Source of the DNA: Micromonospora chaiyaphumensis
Lineage (GTDB): Bacteria; Actinomycetota; Actinomycetes; Mycobacteriales; Micromonosporaceae
NCBI RefSeq assembly: GCF_900091435.1
Contig: NZ_FMCS01000011.1
Location: 62,001 to 126,000 of the forward strand
Reading direction: 5' to 3'
Length of the DNA: 64,000 bases
Shown: positions 57,106 through 64,000 of the stretch, piece by piece
How positions within the stretch are numbered: position 1 is the stretch's first letter
How the letters are laid out: each line of letters opens with the position of its first letter
Position numbers and translations under genes: made by a program
Notes under the pieces: model-generated
Told to the model about the DNA's origin: nothing
Seen by the model: the letters and a program-made list of their open reading frames with translations, nothing else
Databases searched by the model: none

Positions 57106-58173
57106 ATGCCCCCAGTGGCACCTGTACGACGGACGGCCGCCCGGTTGGCGGCCCTGCTCGTCGCGACGCTCGCCCTCGGCGTCGTGACCGCGCCGGCCGC
57201 CCCCGCCTCGGCGGCTTCCCGGACCGGCCTGCTCGCCGCCGCCCCCGGCGACGACGAGGGCGGCACCCCGGCGCTGCGCGCCCAGCTCGACGCGGCCAGC
57301 AAGGGCTGGCTGGAGGCCCGCGCCGCGTTGAACCGCTCGGTGACCCGGCAGCAGCAGCTCACCGCCCAGCTCAAGACGATCAACGCCGAGTTGACCGTCC
57401 GCGACGCGAAGGTCGGCGAGATCGCCGGGGTGGCCTACCGGGCCGGACGGCTGGGCACCGCCGCGGCGCTGCTCGGCAGCAGCAGCCCGGAGGGCTTCAT
57501 GGACCGCGCGGCGGCGCTGGAACAGGTGGCCGCGCACGAGGACCGGGTGCTGCGCGACCTCATCGAGACCCGGGACGACGCCACCCGCACGCAGACGGCG
57601 CTCACCGGCGAGATCCAGGAGCAGCGCAAGCAGGTCGCGGCGATGGCCAAGCGCAAGCAGCAGGCCGAACGCGCCCTGGAGGTGGCGAACAACCGGGCGT
57701 CCAGCAGCGGCGGCGGCAGCGTGCAGGGCACCTCGTCGGCGAACGCCAAGCCGGCGCCCCGCAACGCCGACGGCTCCTGGCCGCCCGAGTCGTGCAGCGT
57801 CAACGACCCGACGCCGGCCGACGGCTGCATCACCCCGCGGACCCTGCACGCGCTCCAGCAGGCCAAGGCGGCCGGCTTCACCCGCTACGTCTCCTGTCAC
57901 CGGCCCAGCGGCTCGGGCGAGCACCCGAAGGGACGGGCCTGCGACTTCGCGGCGCAGAAGGACGGCTTCGGCGGCGTGGCCAGCGGTGGCGACAAGACGT
58001 ACGGCAACAACCTGGCGGCCTACTTCATCCGCAACGCCGACGCGCTCGCCGTGCTCTACGTGATCTGGTTCAAGCAGATCTGGCTGCCCAGCAGCGGCTG
58101 GAAGGCGTACAGCGGGGGCAACGGCGACCCGTCCAGCGACCACACCAACCACGTGCACCTGTCGGTGTACTGA
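57106..58173 (+). CDS. Secreted coiled-coil protein with LAS-type metallopeptidase-like C-terminal domain
   Basis: A 355-residue exported protein. A signal peptide ends near TAPAAPASAA (residue ~37). Residues ~55-200 form a long coiled coil (RQQQLTAQLKTINAEL; EIQEQRKQVAAMAKRKQQAE), similar in layout to RipA-type hydrolases. A Gly/Ser linker precedes a C-terminal ARB-07466-like domain with the zinc pattern His273 and Asp280 (GEHPKGRACDF) and His349/His351 (THVH-like TNHVHLSVY end). It should cleave or bind peptidoglycan peptides in the wall. Expression is under the c-di-AMP riboswitch. Confidence 0.9.
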   Translation: MPPVAPVRRTAARLAALLVATLALGVVTAPAAPASAASRTGLLAAAPGDDEGGTPALRAQLDAASKGWLEARAALNRSVTRQQQLTAQLKTINAELTVRDAKVGEIAGVAYRAGRLGTAAALLGSSSPEGFMDRAAALEQVAAHEDRVLRDLIETRDDATRTQTALTGEIQEQRKQVAAMAKRKQQAERALEVANNRASSSGGGSVQGTSSANAKPAPRNADGSWPPESCSVNDPTPADGCITPRTLHALQQAKAAGFTRYVSCHRPSGSGEHPKGRACDFAAQKDGFGGVASGGDKTYGNNLAAYFIRNADALAVLYVIWFKQIWLPSSGWKAYSGGNGDPSSDHTNHVHLSVY

Positions 58174-58269
58174 TCGCGCCGGCGGCACCCGGCCTACGCC
58201 CCACGACGTACGCCGGGTGTCGCCGCGCGGCCCACGACGCGGCGCACCCGGCGGCCGACCATCGAGGGC

Positions 58270-58779
58270 ATGACTCGTCTCTCCCCGGCCGGGCGCAAGG
58301 CCCTGCTCACCCTGCACCTGGTCACCTCGCTGGGGTGGCTCGGCGTCGATCTGGTGCTGCTGGCCCTCGGCGTAGCCGGGTTGCGCGGGGCCGACCCCGA
58401 GGTGGTCTATCCGGCGGCCGCGCTGCTGGTCACCTGGCTGTTCGCCCCGCTGAGCGTGCTCGTCTGGCTGGTCGGGCTGGCCAGCGCGCTGCTCACCCCG
58501 TGGGGGCTGCTGCGCTGGCGCTGGGTGCTGGTGAAGTTCGCCGTCACCACCGTGGTGGTCACGCTGGTGCTGCTCCTGCTCACCCCCACGGTCCGGCACC
58601 TCGGTGAGCTGGCCGGGGCGGCCGACACCCACCTGCGCGTCGACCTGGTGGTCGCGCCGACCGTCTCCAGCACGCTGCTGCTCGTCGTCACGGTGCTGTC
58701 CACCTACAAGCCGTGGGGCCGGCTCCGGCCGGCGCGCCCGGCGGCCCGGCGACCGGTGGCCGCGGGGCGGCGCGGCTGA
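58270..58779 (+). CDS. Small four-helix membrane protein, DUF2269-like
   Basis: A 169-residue protein with four hydrophobic segments: LLTLHLVTSLGWLGVDLVLL, PAAALLVTWLFAPLSVLVWL, WVLVKFAVTTVVVTLVLLLL, and VVAPTVSSTLLLVVTVLSTY, then a basic tail. The conserved H in the first helix and W/K in the third match DUF2269-type proteins, of unknown function. The ATG follows a G-rich GAGGG. Confidence 0.75.
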   Translation: MTRLSPAGRKALLTLHLVTSLGWLGVDLVLLALGVAGLRGADPEVVYPAAALLVTWLFAPLSVLVWLVGLASALLTPWGLLRWRWVLVKFAVTTVVVTLVLLLLTPTVRHLGELAGAADTHLRVDLVVAPTVSSTLLLVVTVLSTYKPWGRLRPARPAARRPVAAGRRG

Positions 58780-58780
58780 G

Positions 58781-59233
58781 TCAGGCCGCCCGGCCCTCCA
58801 GGGTGGCGCCGAGCCGGCTGGCCAGGCCGAGGTGGGCCGCCCGGGCCTGCCGGAAGGCGTAGCCGAACAGCGGCGCCGGCGCCGAGAGGGTGATCTCCAC
58901 GTCGATGCGCACCACCCCGTCGGGCTCGTCGCGCAGCCGGGTGTGGTTACGCACCGTGGTGGCCGGCTGCTGCCGGGCCACGGTCACGACCTCGTCCTCG
59001 TTGGCGATCAGCACGTCCGCCTGGTAGGTGACCGGGAAGTGCAGCGGGCCGAGCTCCAGCCGGTCGGTGATCGCGTAGCTCGCCAGCGCGCCCGGGCGGG
59101 GCGGCAGTTGGCGGACCCGGACGATCAGCGGATGCAGCTCGCCCTGCCGGCTCAGGTCGCCGAGCAGGGCCACCGCGTGCGCCCGCGTGCACCGGGCCTG
59201 CACGGTGTAGCTGAAGCTGTCGCTGCTGAGCAA
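58781..59233 (-). CDS. SRPBCC-family (polyketide cyclase-like) protein
   Basis: A 150-residue helix-grip protein: SDSFSYTVQARCTRAHAVAL, LHPLIVRVRQLPPRPGALASY, PLHFPVTYQADVLIANEDEV, and C-terminal APAPLFGYAFRQARAAHLGL. Probably binds a hydrophobic ligand. The TTG at 59233 is preceded by AAGGGGTG. It is convergent with the small membrane protein gene (one-base gap). Confidence 0.8.
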   Translation of the reverse strand: MLSSDSFSYTVQARCTRAHAVALLGDLSRQGELHPLIVRVRQLPPRPGALASYAITDRLELGPLHFPVTYQADVLIANEDEVVTVARQQPATTVRNHTRLRDEPDGVVRIDVEITLSAPAPLFGYAFRQARAAHLGLASRLGATLEGRAA

Positions 59234-59350
59234 GCGGCACCCCTTCGCCGTCGTGGGTCGGCACGATCGTCCCGTACCGGAGCCAGGCTCGCAACGGGTC
59301 GAAAGTCCCAGGCCGCACGGCAGGTCGGCGAGCGGTGAGGGGTGGGCGCG

Positions 59351-59710
59351 TCAGGCGCCGGGGAGCACCTCGGGGGCGGCGTCGGCGAACCAGGGCTCGG
59401 GCGCGCCGAACAGGCCCAGCAGGCCGGTCACCCAGAGCTGGCGGTGCACGAACCGGCTCGGCTCGGTGACGACCAGCTTGACGCCGCTGACCTCGCAGGT
59501 CTGGAAGCCGGCGACCATGGCGCTGATGCCGACGGAGTCGATGAAGGTGACGAGCCGCATGTTCAGCTCGATCCGGGAGGGGCGGCCCTTCGCGAGCACC
59601 TCGGCGATCGCTTCCCGCACCTCGTACGCGGTGTCGACGTCGATCTCCCCTCGCGGGGCGATCTGGACCACACCACCCGGCAGCACCGACTTCACGATCG
59701 ACAGGCTCAC
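59351..59710 (-). CDS. STAS-domain anti-sigma factor antagonist
   Basis: A 119-residue SpoIIAA-like protein: VQIAPRGEIDVDTAYEVREA, IELNMRLVTFIDSVGISAMV with the phosphorylatable Ser59 in the DSVG motif, and CEVSGVKLVVTEPSRFVHRQ. When dephosphorylated such proteins bind an anti-sigma kinase and free a stress sigma factor. GTG at 59710 follows GGAGGTG; upstream in-frame starts lack this. No anti-sigma or sigma gene is adjacent. Confidence 0.9.
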   Translation of the reverse strand: MSLSIVKSVLPGGVVQIAPRGEIDVDTAYEVREAIAEVLAKGRPSRIELNMRLVTFIDSVGISAMVAGFQTCEVSGVKLVVTEPSRFVHRQLWVTGLLGLFGAPEPWFADAAPEVLPGA

Positions 59711-60134
59711 GCGAGCACCTCCACTCGCCCGTACGGGCGCCTCATCAGTACGCGGGCCGCGACCGAGAGTATTCCTCCGACGGCCTCGGTCGCCACCCCT
59801 CGGGATGAGCAATTCGCGCACTGGGCACACCTGGGCATCCCAATCCGGACCTTCGGGCTCCTATTTTTCCCCGCGGCGCGGGTCCCCACCGGTCGACCGG
59901 CCGGGGCGGCCCGGCCGATCCGCCGACCCAGGGTAGCGGGCCGGCGCACCCCCGGGTGGCACCCGGCCCCCGGCGCGTTCGGGTGGTTCGTCCGGCCCTG
60001 CGCCGGCTGCGCGGACACGATGGTTTGCGTCAGGTCCGGGTGGGGCACTGCCCAGGTGAGCGAACCGTCACGCGCCGGATGACACCGGAGTCCGGACCGG
60101 CCGCCGGACTTCGGCACCCCGAGGAGGTAACACG
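59711..60134. other. 424-base intergenic region
   Basis: No gene is supported. An AT-richer patch at 59815-59875, with CTATTTTTCCCC, is the likely promoter zone of the minus-strand STAS gene. A short CCGGGT/ACCCGG hairpin occurs near 59960-59975. Close to the right end GAGGAGG is the ribosome-binding site for the gene at 60135. Nothing else was recognised. Confidence 0.55.
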
Positions 60135-60539
60135 ATGTTCGGATCCACCCTGCTGGACCGCCGCAGCAAGCCCGAGCGGGTCACCGACCAGGCATGGCAG
60201 CACCTGCTCTCCGCCGTCGGCTCGGCCGGCGACAGCGTCCGGGACGCCGCCCGGTCGGCCCGCCGCAACTCCTCCGGTCTCGCCGACGACGCCACCGACC
60301 TGGTCGGCTCCGCCGCCGAGGAGGCCCGCCGCCGGGCCAGCCTCGCCTTCGACGCGCTCGCCGGCCGCCGGCCGGCGCTGCCCTGGACGCTGCTGATCGC
60401 CGCGGCGCTGGCCGGGGCCGCGATCGGCTGGGCCGCGGGCACCGCCGCCCGGGCCGCCGGCAGCCGCGAGCGGGACGTCGACGAGATCGAGTTCGTCGAC
60501 GTCGACCGCCCCAACTCCCCCGCGGGCCTGGACGGCTGA
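60135..60539 (+). CDS. Small membrane protein of unknown function
   Basis: A 134-residue protein. The N-terminal two thirds are amphipathic helices rich in Ala, Arg, Ser and Asp (DSVRDAARSARRNSSGLADD), followed by one membrane helix (LPWTLLIAAALAGAAIGWAA) and an acidic tail DVDEIEFVDVDRPNSP. The pattern resembles membrane-shaping or stress proteins, but no family is recognised. GAGGAGG lies seven bases upstream of the ATG. Confidence 0.75.
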   Translation: MFGSTLLDRRSKPERVTDQAWQHLLSAVGSAGDSVRDAARSARRNSSGLADDATDLVGSAAEEARRRASLAFDALAGRRPALPWTLLIAAALAGAAIGWAAGTAARAAGSRERDVDEIEFVDVDRPNSPAGLDG

Positions 60540-60548
60540 GCCCCACCC

Positions 60549-60592
60549 GCCGGACGGCGGCGCTCCCGGCCCCGGGAGCGCCGCCGTCCGGC
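60549..60592. terminator. 19-bp hairpin between convergent genes
   Basis: GCCGGACGGCGGCGCTCCC (60549-60567) pairs perfectly with 60574-60592, loop GGCCCC. It is the longest perfect stem in the window and separates the membrane protein gene from the isomerase-like gene. Confidence 0.92.
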
Positions 60593-60593
60593 G

Positions 60594-61232
60594 TCAGAAC
60601 GCCGTGACGCTGGCCGGGGCCCGCTCCGCCCGGCTGAGCGCGCGCAGCACGGCGGGCTGCCCGTGCCGGCGTACGGCCAGCCGGGTGAGCAGGGCGAACA
60701 CCGGGTCCAGCACCTCGGCCGGCAGCTCCGGGGTGGGCACGCCGACGCTGACCGCAAGGTCGTCGGAGTGCACGGCCAGCTCCATCAGCCGCGTGGTGAG
60801 GTAGTCGTCCAGGGCCAGCGACCACGGCCCCCGGGCCAGGTGCACCACCCGCCCCGCCGGCTCGGCCGGCAGCGCGGCGGCCAACCGGTCCACCGTGGGG
60901 TCGACCGCGGCGCGCAGCGCGTCGGGGCCGTCGGCGGCGACCCTCTCGCCGGAGCTGCGGATGCCCACGTTCACCTCGTCGTCCACCGCGGCGCCGATCC
61001 AGGTGCCCCGGGCGTAGTGGTCGAGCAGGCCGATCGGCTCGCCCGGCGGGACCGGCTCGGCGAGCACCGCGGGTACGGCGAGGACCTGGAAGGCCAGGTG
61101 GCCGGCGAGCCCACCGACCCGGAACTCGGCGAGCGCGCTCGGGGCGTCCCACCGCGCGGCCACGGCGGGGTCGGCGAGCAGCGCCGCGGCCGAGCGGGCG
61201 GCGGTCAGGTAGGCGGTCCGGATCGGGTGCAT
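60594..61232 (-). CDS. Mycothiol-dependent maleylpyruvate isomerase-superfamily (DinB-like) protein
   Basis: A 212-residue protein. LAEFRVGGLAGHLAFQVLAV (residues ~34-53) and RLMELAVHSDDLAVSVGVP (near 148-166) carry the histidines that match the metal-binding positions of the DinB/MDMPI_N fold. Actinomycete members use mycothiol as cofactor. The substrate is unknown. The ATG at 61232 gives the family N-terminus PIRTAYLTAARSAAALL. It is divergent from the BON-domain gene. Confidence 0.8.
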   Translation of the reverse strand: MHPIRTAYLTAARSAAALLADPAVAARWDAPSALAEFRVGGLAGHLAFQVLAVPAVLAEPVPPGEPIGLLDHYARGTWIGAAVDDEVNVGIRSSGERVAADGPDALRAAVDPTVDRLAAALPAEPAGRVVHLARGPWSLALDDYLTTRLMELAVHSDDLAVSVGVPTPELPAEVLDPVFALLTRLAVRRHGQPAVLRALSRAERAPASVTAF

Positions 61233-61415
61233 CGGCGTACCCCTCTCGTCGCGTTCTCGGGAGGCCGAGCGTACTGACCAAGATCGAGGACGGCGGTGGC
61301 CACCCGGATCGGGTGAGGGCGGGTCACCCGGTGCGGGCGCAGGATCGGGGTTGCGGGACTCCGTGCCGGTGGCGGAGCCCGGTGAACAGCGCGATCCGAC
61401 CCGGAGGGAGCCACC

Positions 61416-62093
61416 ATGGCCACCGCGACGACCACCCGCACCGACCAGGAGATCCAGACCGCCGTCCTCGACGAGCTGACCTGGGAGCCCCGGGTACGCC
61501 CCAACGAGATCGGGGTGACCGTCACCGAGGGGGTGGTGACGCTGGCCGGCTCGGTGGACAGCTACGCCAAGAAGTGGGCCGCCGAGCGGGCCGCGCACCG
61601 GGTGCCCCGGGTGCGGGCGGTCGCCAACGACCTGGCCGTCCGGATCGCGACCTCGGCCGAGAAGAGTGACCCGGAGATCGCCACCGCGGCCAGCCGCGCC
61701 CTGGAGTGGGACGCGTTCGTGCCCATCGAGGCGCTCAACGTGACCGTCGCCGACGGCTGGGTCACCCTGCACGGCGAGGTCGAGTGGGAGTACCAGCGCC
61801 GGGCCGCCGAACGCTCGATCGCCCGGCTCACCGGCGTACGCGGGGTGAGCAACGGCATCACGGTGCGGCCGAGCGCACGGCCGGACGGGCGCGACCTGGC
61901 CGAGCGCATCGTGGACGCGCTGGCCCGCAACGCCGCCACCGAGGCGGAGGGGATCAGCGTCCGCGTGCACGGCGACACGGTGCTGCTGGAGGGGTTGGTC
62001 CACTCGGCCGGCGAGCGCGCGGAGATCGAGCGGGTGGTGTGGAGCGCGCCCGGCATCCGGGAGGTGCAGAACCACGTGACCGTGGGCCGCTGA
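61416..62093 (+). CDS. Protein with three BON domains
   Basis: A 225-residue protein composed almost entirely of BON domains at about residues 5-75, 84-150 and 155-225. Each contains the glycine/valine pattern VTVTEGVVTLAGSVDSYAKK, VTVADGWVTLHGEVEWEYQR and VRVHGDTVLLEGLVHSAGER. BON domains bind phospholipid or surfaces. No signal peptide is present, which contrasts with periplasmic OsmY; a cytoplasmic stress role is likely. GGAGGG precedes the ATG. Confidence 0.9.
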   Translation: MATATTTRTDQEIQTAVLDELTWEPRVRPNEIGVTVTEGVVTLAGSVDSYAKKWAAERAAHRVPRVRAVANDLAVRIATSAEKSDPEIATAASRALEWDAFVPIEALNVTVADGWVTLHGEVEWEYQRRAAERSIARLTGVRGVSNGITVRPSARPDGRDLAERIVDALARNAATEAEGISVRVHGDTVLLEGLVHSAGERAEIERVVWSAPGIREVQNHVTVGR

Positions 62094-62139
62094 GGCGGAC
62101 CACCCGGGCCGGGTGATCCCGGCTCACCCCGGCGCCGGC

Positions 62140-62152
62140 GAGGCTGGGAACC
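62140..62152 (+). promoter_or_regulatory. -10 box for a leaderless upstream ORF
   Basis: GAGGCT (62140-62145) followed by exactly seven bases and the ATG at 62153. It differs by one base from the TAGGCT at the same distance before gltX. Confidence 0.4.
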
Positions 62153-62200
62153 ATGACTGATCCGAACGCCACGCCGGATCGGCGGGTGATGGCCCGATGA
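62153..62200 (+). CDS. Possible 15-codon upstream ORF coupled to the DsbA-like gene
   Basis: ATG-initiated frame encoding MTDPNATPDRRVMAR. Its stop overlaps the start of the DsbA-like gene as ATGA. A -10-like box at seven bases upstream implies leaderless translation. The dsbA-like gene has no ribosome-binding site of its own, so ribosomes finishing this ORF could restart on it. Confidence 0.45.
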   Translation: MTDPNATPDRRVMAR

Positions 62201-62748
62201 CCACGCCACTGCAGGTCACCACCGCCCGGCTGCGGCTCCCCGTGACCGGGACGGACCACGCCCGCGGGCCGGCCGACGCGCCGGTCACCCTCGTCGAGTA
62301 CGGGGACTTCCAGTGCCGGTTCTGCGGGGCCGCGTACACCAACCTGGCCGAGGTGCTGCGCCAGCGCGCCGACACGGTCCGGCTGGTCTACCGGCACTTC
62401 CCCATCGCCAACGTGCACCCGTACGCCGAGAGCGCCGCGGAGACCGCCGAGGCGGCCGGCCGGCGGGGCCGGTTCTGGGAGATGCACGACTGGCTCTACG
62501 AGCACCAGGACCAGCTTGACCCGGTGCACCTGTCACTCGGGGTGGAGCAGCTCGGGCTGCCGCCCGACGAGGTCGGCGCGGAGGTCGGGCGGCAGGCCCA
62601 CGCCGACCGGGTCCGGCAGGACTTCGTCGGCGGCATCCGCAGCGGCGTCGACGCGACCCCGACGCTCTTCGTCAACGACATCCGGCACGACGGCGGTTAC
62701 GACGTGGCCGAGCTGCTGGCCGCCGTGGACGGCGCCGCTGACGCCTGA
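62197..62748 (+). CDS. DsbA-family thiol-disulfide oxidoreductase-like protein
   Basis: A 183-residue thioredoxin-fold protein with inserted helical domain. The active site is CRFC, Cys40 and Cys43 (VEYGDFQCRFCGAAYTNL). YRHFPIANVHPYAESAAETA follows, and the cis-proline loop is VDATPTLFVND near residue 158. There is no signal peptide, so it acts in the cytoplasm, as in related actinobacterial proteins paired with sodium/proton antiporters. Translation is probably coupled to an upstream 15-codon ORF. Confidence 0.88.
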   Translation: MTTPLQVTTARLRLPVTGTDHARGPADAPVTLVEYGDFQCRFCGAAYTNLAEVLRQRADTVRLVYRHFPIANVHPYAESAAETAEAAGRRGRFWEMHDWLYEHQDQLDPVHLSLGVEQLGLPPDEVGAEVGRQAHADRVRQDFVGGIRSGVDATPTLFVNDIRHDGGYDVAELLAAVDGAADA

Positions 62749-62753
62749 CACCG

Positions 62754-64000
62754 TCAGATGAGCCGCAGCTCGCGCGCCCGCCGGACGGCCTCCCGCCGGC
62801 GGGTCGCGTCGAGCTTCCGGTAGATGTTGCGCACGTGCGTCTTCACCGTGTTGACCGACAGTGACAGCTCACCGGCGATCTCCACGTTGGACAGGATGCT
62901 CTGCAGGTAGCGCAGGATGGTCAGCTCCCGCTCGGTGAGCGGCTCGTCCAGGGTCCGCTCGGTGCCGGCCGGCCGCTCCGGCGACTCGTCGGCCCGCCGT
63001 TCGTCCGCCCCGCGGACCAGGTCGCTCACCGTCGCCCAGTGCGCGGTGCCGGCGTCGAGGTGCCCGGCGAGCAGGTCGCGGACGGCCGGCTCGGCGCGGG
63101 TGAAGACCCGCCGGTAGCCCTCCGGCTCGGCCAGGTCGAGCACCTGCTCCAGGATCCGCCCGGCCCGGCGGTCGTCGCCGGCCGCGCCGGTGAGCACCGC
63201 GTCGAGCAGCCCGGCGGCGAGCCGCACGGGCAGCGGCCAGGCATCGGCGGCCGGGCCGGTCCAGTCGGGCAGCCCCCGGCCGGCGGCGCGGGCGTCGCCG
63301 GCCGCCAGCCGCACCCGCGCCAGGGCCACGTCGAGGGCGGCCTGCCCACCGTCACGTGCCCCGTCCGGCTCCCGGGCGGCCGGCCCGGCGTCGGTCGCCG
63401 GCCGGGTCACCGGCCCCGCGCCGACGACCGTCGCAGCCTCGGTCGTGCCGGCTCCCGCCTCGGTGAGCAGGGCACGCGCGCCGTCCAGGTCTCCGACGGC
63501 GGCGCGCAGCTGGGCCTCGTCGGCGACCAGCCAGGCGCGCAGCTCGGGGCCGGGCGCGGTCTCCCGGGCCGCCGTGAGGGCACGCAGGGCCGCGGCCGGT
63601 TCGCCGCCGGCCGCCAGCAGGCCGGCCCGGCAGAGCGCGGCCAGCGCCTCCCCGCCCGGCTCCGTGGTCGCCGGACCGGCCAGGGTGAGGTTGGCGGCGG
63701 CCTCCGCCGGCTCGTCGCGGTCCCAGGCCACCAGGGCCAGCGCGAGGTACGCGTACCCGCAGTCCAGCCGCGAGGACCAGCCCTCGCAGGGCGGCAGGGC
63801 CAGCGCCTCCCGGGCGGTGCGTTCGGCCGACCGCAGCGCGCCGTGCGCCGCGTCCAGCAGCGCCGACCGGCTGGCGCAGACCAGCTCGGTACGCGGTCGG
63901 CCCGCCCTCCGGGCCGCCGCCAGCGCGCCGGCAAAGTGCCCGGCTGCCTCGGGCAGCTTCCCCTCGGCCAGCGCCACCAGCCCCAGCGCGGTGCCGGCGA
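62754..64000 (-). CDS. LuxR-family (MalT/LAL-type) regulator, C-terminal part (5' end outside the window)
   Basis: About 415 visible residues. Most are helical TPR-like repeats rich in Ala/Leu (AAALRALTAARETAPGPELRAW). The C-terminal 65 residues are a LuxR helix-turn-helix: LTERELTILRYLQSILSNVE, IAGELSLSVNTVKTHVRNIY, RKLDATRRREAV. This is the tail of a large ATP-binding MalT-like activator, whose AAA/STAND ATPase would lie upstream past 64000. The frame stays open to the window edge, so GTG at 63977 is not the start. An inserted segment (TEAATVVGAGPVTRPATDAG) interrupts the TPR part. Confidence 0.9.
   Translation of the reverse strand, partial: AGTALGLVALAEGKLPEAAGHFAGALAAARRAGRPRTELVCASRSALLDAAHGALRSAERTAREALALPPCEGWSSRLDCGYAYLALALVAWDRDEPAEAAANLTLAGPATTEPGGEALAALCRAGLLAAGGEPAAALRALTAARETAPGPELRAWLVADEAQLRAAVGDLDGARALLTEAGAGTTEAATVVGAGPVTRPATDAGPAAREPDGARDGGQAALDVALARVRLAAGDARAAGRGLPDWTGPAADAWPLPVRLAAGLLDAVLTGAAGDDRRAGRILEQVLDLAEPEGYRRVFTRAEPAVRDLLAGHLDAGTAHWATVSDLVRGADERRADESPERPAGTERTLDEPLTERELTILRYLQSILSNVEIAGELSLSVNTVKTHVRNIYRKLDATRRREAVRRARELRLI

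Noticed and set aside
60020..60045. SigB/SigF-type promoter (GTTT ... GGGTG) before the gene at 60135
   Set aside because: The spacer is only 11 bases, too short for this promoter class.
1..64000. CRISPR arrays, rRNA operons, transposases, integrases and prophage structural genes
   Set aside because: None found: no regularly spaced repeats of suitable length and no ORF with the matching motifs.

Overview
The window is 64 kb of very GC-rich DNA with GTG/TTG starts, GTGA/ATGA stop-start overlaps and long spurious antisense frames. It reads as the chromosome of an actinomycete. The gene content (SigE-type sigma factor, homodimeric AceE, type II fatty-acid synthase operon with a PucR/FasR-type regulator, DUF3052, DUF3145, HelD, mycothiol-era enzymes) fits the Micromonosporaceae, most likely Micromonospora or a close relative. 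That placement comes from gene content and style; no species-level marker is present.

Layout. 1-2.4 kb: the 3' end of a sigma factor gene coupled to a membrane-anchored propeller-like protein, facing an alpha/beta hydrolase. 2.4-5 kb: GNAT acetyltransferase and an NCS2/AzgA-type purine permease, with many hairpins. 5-9.3 kb: XRE-cupin regulator divergent from a CPYC flavoprotein and a methyltransferase, then a GH15 glucoamylase/trehalase-like enzyme. 9.4-12.6 kb: a tight redox operon msrB-msrA-epoxide hydrolase-redoxin. 12.6-15.7 kb: a PRTase-like unknown, an AlkD-like HEAT protein, an AraC/GyrI regulator and a small unknown. 15.7-19.4 kb: accessory segment of unknown small proteins, a uridine-kinase-like P-loop protein and an internally duplicated membrane protein. 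This last gene lies between an intact tRNA-Val(UAC) and a 46-bp duplicate of its 3' half, which looks like an attachment-site scar.

19.5-44.3 kb is the central-carbon and lipid block. ahpE, DUF3052, aceE, fasR, fabD, fabH, acpP and fabF occur in the same relative order as the ahpE-Rv2239c-aceE-Rv2242-fabD region of Mycobacterium tuberculosis. Here they are interrupted by two insertions. One carries a fused E1alpha/E1beta 2-oxoacid dehydrogenase, MarR, MFS exporter, AraC and YjbQ. The other carries hydrolase/PadR, GH1 beta-glucosidase with MFS transporter, gltX, a CopC-like protein, an oxidoreductase and pyrE. AceE supplies acetyl-CoA, the fab operon consumes malonyl-CoA, and FasR is the likely activator.

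44.3-50.7 kb holds cell-surface glycan genes: methyltransferase, GT2 dolichyl-phosphate-mannose-synthase-like transferase coupled to a large multi-pass membrane protein, and a GH3 lipoprotein. 50.7-56.8 kb: DUF3145, a small basic protein with a structured leader, beta-carbonic anhydrase, alpha/beta hydrolase, HelD and a CDF metal exporter with a probable repressor site inside its promoter. 56.8-58.2 kb: a clear c-di-AMP (ydaO-type) riboswitch in front of a secreted coiled-coil peptidoglycan hydrolase. 58.2-64 kb: small membrane protein, SRPBCC protein, STAS antagonist, mycothiol-dependent isomerase-like protein, three-BON protein, DsbA-like protein behind a leaderless 15-codon upstream ORF, and a truncated LuxR/MalT-type regulator.

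No CRISPR array, transposase, integrase or rRNA gene was seen. The most unusual items are the tRNA-Val attachment-like duplication, the ~138-residue low-complexity insertion in the E1 fusion, a redoxin with half an active site in the Msr operon, a recurrent intergenic sequence around the fas locus, and the structured leader at 51.37-51.50 kb.
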